Assembly (NCBI GenBank): GCA_016839425.1
Contig: JAEOUI010000359.1
Coordinates: 1-22,872, forward strand
From: Promethearchaeota archaeon
GTDB lineage: Archaea > Asgardarchaeota > Lokiarchaeia > Sigynarchaeales > SOKP01
DNA: 22,872 nucleotides
Direction of reading: 5' to 3'
Shown: piece after piece, positions 22,452-22,872 of the stretch
How the letters are laid out: each line of letters opens with the position of its first letter
How positions within the stretch are numbered: the first letter of the stretch is position 1
Notes under the pieces: model-generated
What the model was told of the DNA's origin: nothing
The model's database searches: none
The model's input: the letters and a program-made list of their open reading frames with translations, nothing else
Translations under genes and position numbers: made by a program

Positions 22452-22872
22452 TCATATGAAAAACCTGCTCTTTTTTCTCATTACGATATCGCTAGATATT
22501 TTTTTTACTTTTTCAATTAAAGTAAGTTGGGGTTTAAGATCTCCAATTTTTAAAACTTTCTCAGGACAAACAGCAAAGCACCGAAAGCAACGAATACAAG
22601 TTTCAGGATCGGCCTCTCCAGATTTAGAATCCATGGCATTTATAGGACATGATTCTTCGCAAATATTACAAAGACTACATTCTTTTCCTCGCCTAGAGGG
22701 GGGAAAAACATTATTATTTAATGTTTTTAGAATTTTCAAGAAAAAATTTTCAGGTAATTTTAATTTATCAAATTGGAGAGACATAGAACCATTATTTAAT
22801 AAGATTTTTTGAGTTTTTTTAACATAATTCCGAGCAATATTAAAGTCAGAGTCGTTAGGTCTATTCTCTGCT
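22452..22872 (-). CDS. EFR1-like flavodoxin-ferredoxin protein, C-terminal part (5' end outside window)
   Basis: The frame runs open to the right edge, so the first internal ATG at 22784 is not the true start. The visible 139 residues begin with RPNDSDFNIARNYVKKT, which resembles the last helix of the flavodoxin-like half of EFR1 proteins. Two [4Fe-4S] motifs follow: CSLCNICEESCP and CIRCFRCFAVCP, both with the C-x2-C-x2-C-x3-C-P pattern. The C-terminus is basic (RKKSRFF). EFR1-type proteins are believed to move electrons between a flavin and Fe-S clusters in redox enzymes of anaerobes. The partner cannot be inferred from the gene neighbours visible here; an E2-like gene converges on it. Confidence 0.75.
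   Translation of the reverse strand, partial: AENRPNDSDFNIARNYVKKTQKILLNNGSMSLQFDKLKLPENFFLKILKTLNNNVFPPSRRGKECSLCNICEESCPINAMDSKSGEADPETCIRCFRCFAVCPEKVLKIGDLKPQLTLIEKVKKISSDIVMRKKSRFFI

Noticed and set aside
22456..22812. Plus-strand frame antisense to the ferredoxin-type gene
   Set aside because: It has no recognisable domain and lies opposite two clear [4Fe-4S] motifs.
1..22872. tRNA, rRNA or insertion sequence
   Set aside because: No cloverleaf-like or rRNA-like GC-rich segment, transposase motif or flanking repeat was found in the intergenic spaces by eye; a tRNAscan or Rfam search was not possible.

Overview
The window is AT-rich, densely coded archaeal DNA, most likely from an Asgard archaeon of the Lokiarchaeia type. 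Four things point there. Two proteins carry gelsolin-like domains; one of them joins the domain to a helical module I recall as recurrent in lokiarchaeal proteins. There is an Alba chromatin protein and an archaeal (Ser/His/Asp) signal peptidase. Promoters are TATA-type with the consensus TTAAATAT or TATATA. Many genes appear leaderless and others carry strong GGAGG-type ribosome binding sites. No rRNA, tRNA, CRISPR array, integrase or transposase was seen.

Layout. Positions 3-2677 hold the 3' part of a DUF5682-like gene, coupled to a CoxE-like VWA (MIDAS) gene; such pairs normally follow a MoxR ATPase, which would lie before the window. Positions 2787-4230 hold a 99-residue gelsolin-like protein and a HAD hydrolase with a poly-lysine tail. 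Positions 4363-6026 are a two-gene phosphate unit (DUF47/PhoU-like plus PiT permease). Positions 6178-8598 hold an Old Yellow Enzyme/2,4-dienoyl-CoA reductase-like flavoenzyme, convergent with a MaoC hydratase. Next come a membrane-anchored M28 peptidase and a TauE/SafE transporter (convergent, overlapping by 14 bases), then signal peptidase and Alba.

Positions 12155-17967 look like a cell-surface block: a zinc-phospholipase-C-like secreted protein, a GH2 beta-mannosidase, a secreted GHL10-type glycoside-hydrolase-like protein, and a remarkable exported Cys/Asp/Gln-rich repeat protein. The phospholipase-like and GHL10 proteins share a similar C-terminal anchor. Positions 18081-22872 hold a seven-TM protein with a cytosolic C-terminal domain, a CDF metal transporter with an altered metal site, the gelsolin-Loki-module protein, a stand-alone E2 acyltransferase domain, and the C-terminal part of an EFR1-like flavodoxin-ferredoxin protein.

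Three genes have N-termini not explained by ATG/GTG/TTG. The signal peptidase has an apparent one-base shift in an A12 run. The GH2 reading frame continues 50 codons upstream of its first ATG without a standard start. The Cys-rich protein needs an ATT start to have a full signal peptide. These are either real unusual expression features or errors in the genome sequence. All functional calls come from reading motifs by eye; no database search was run.
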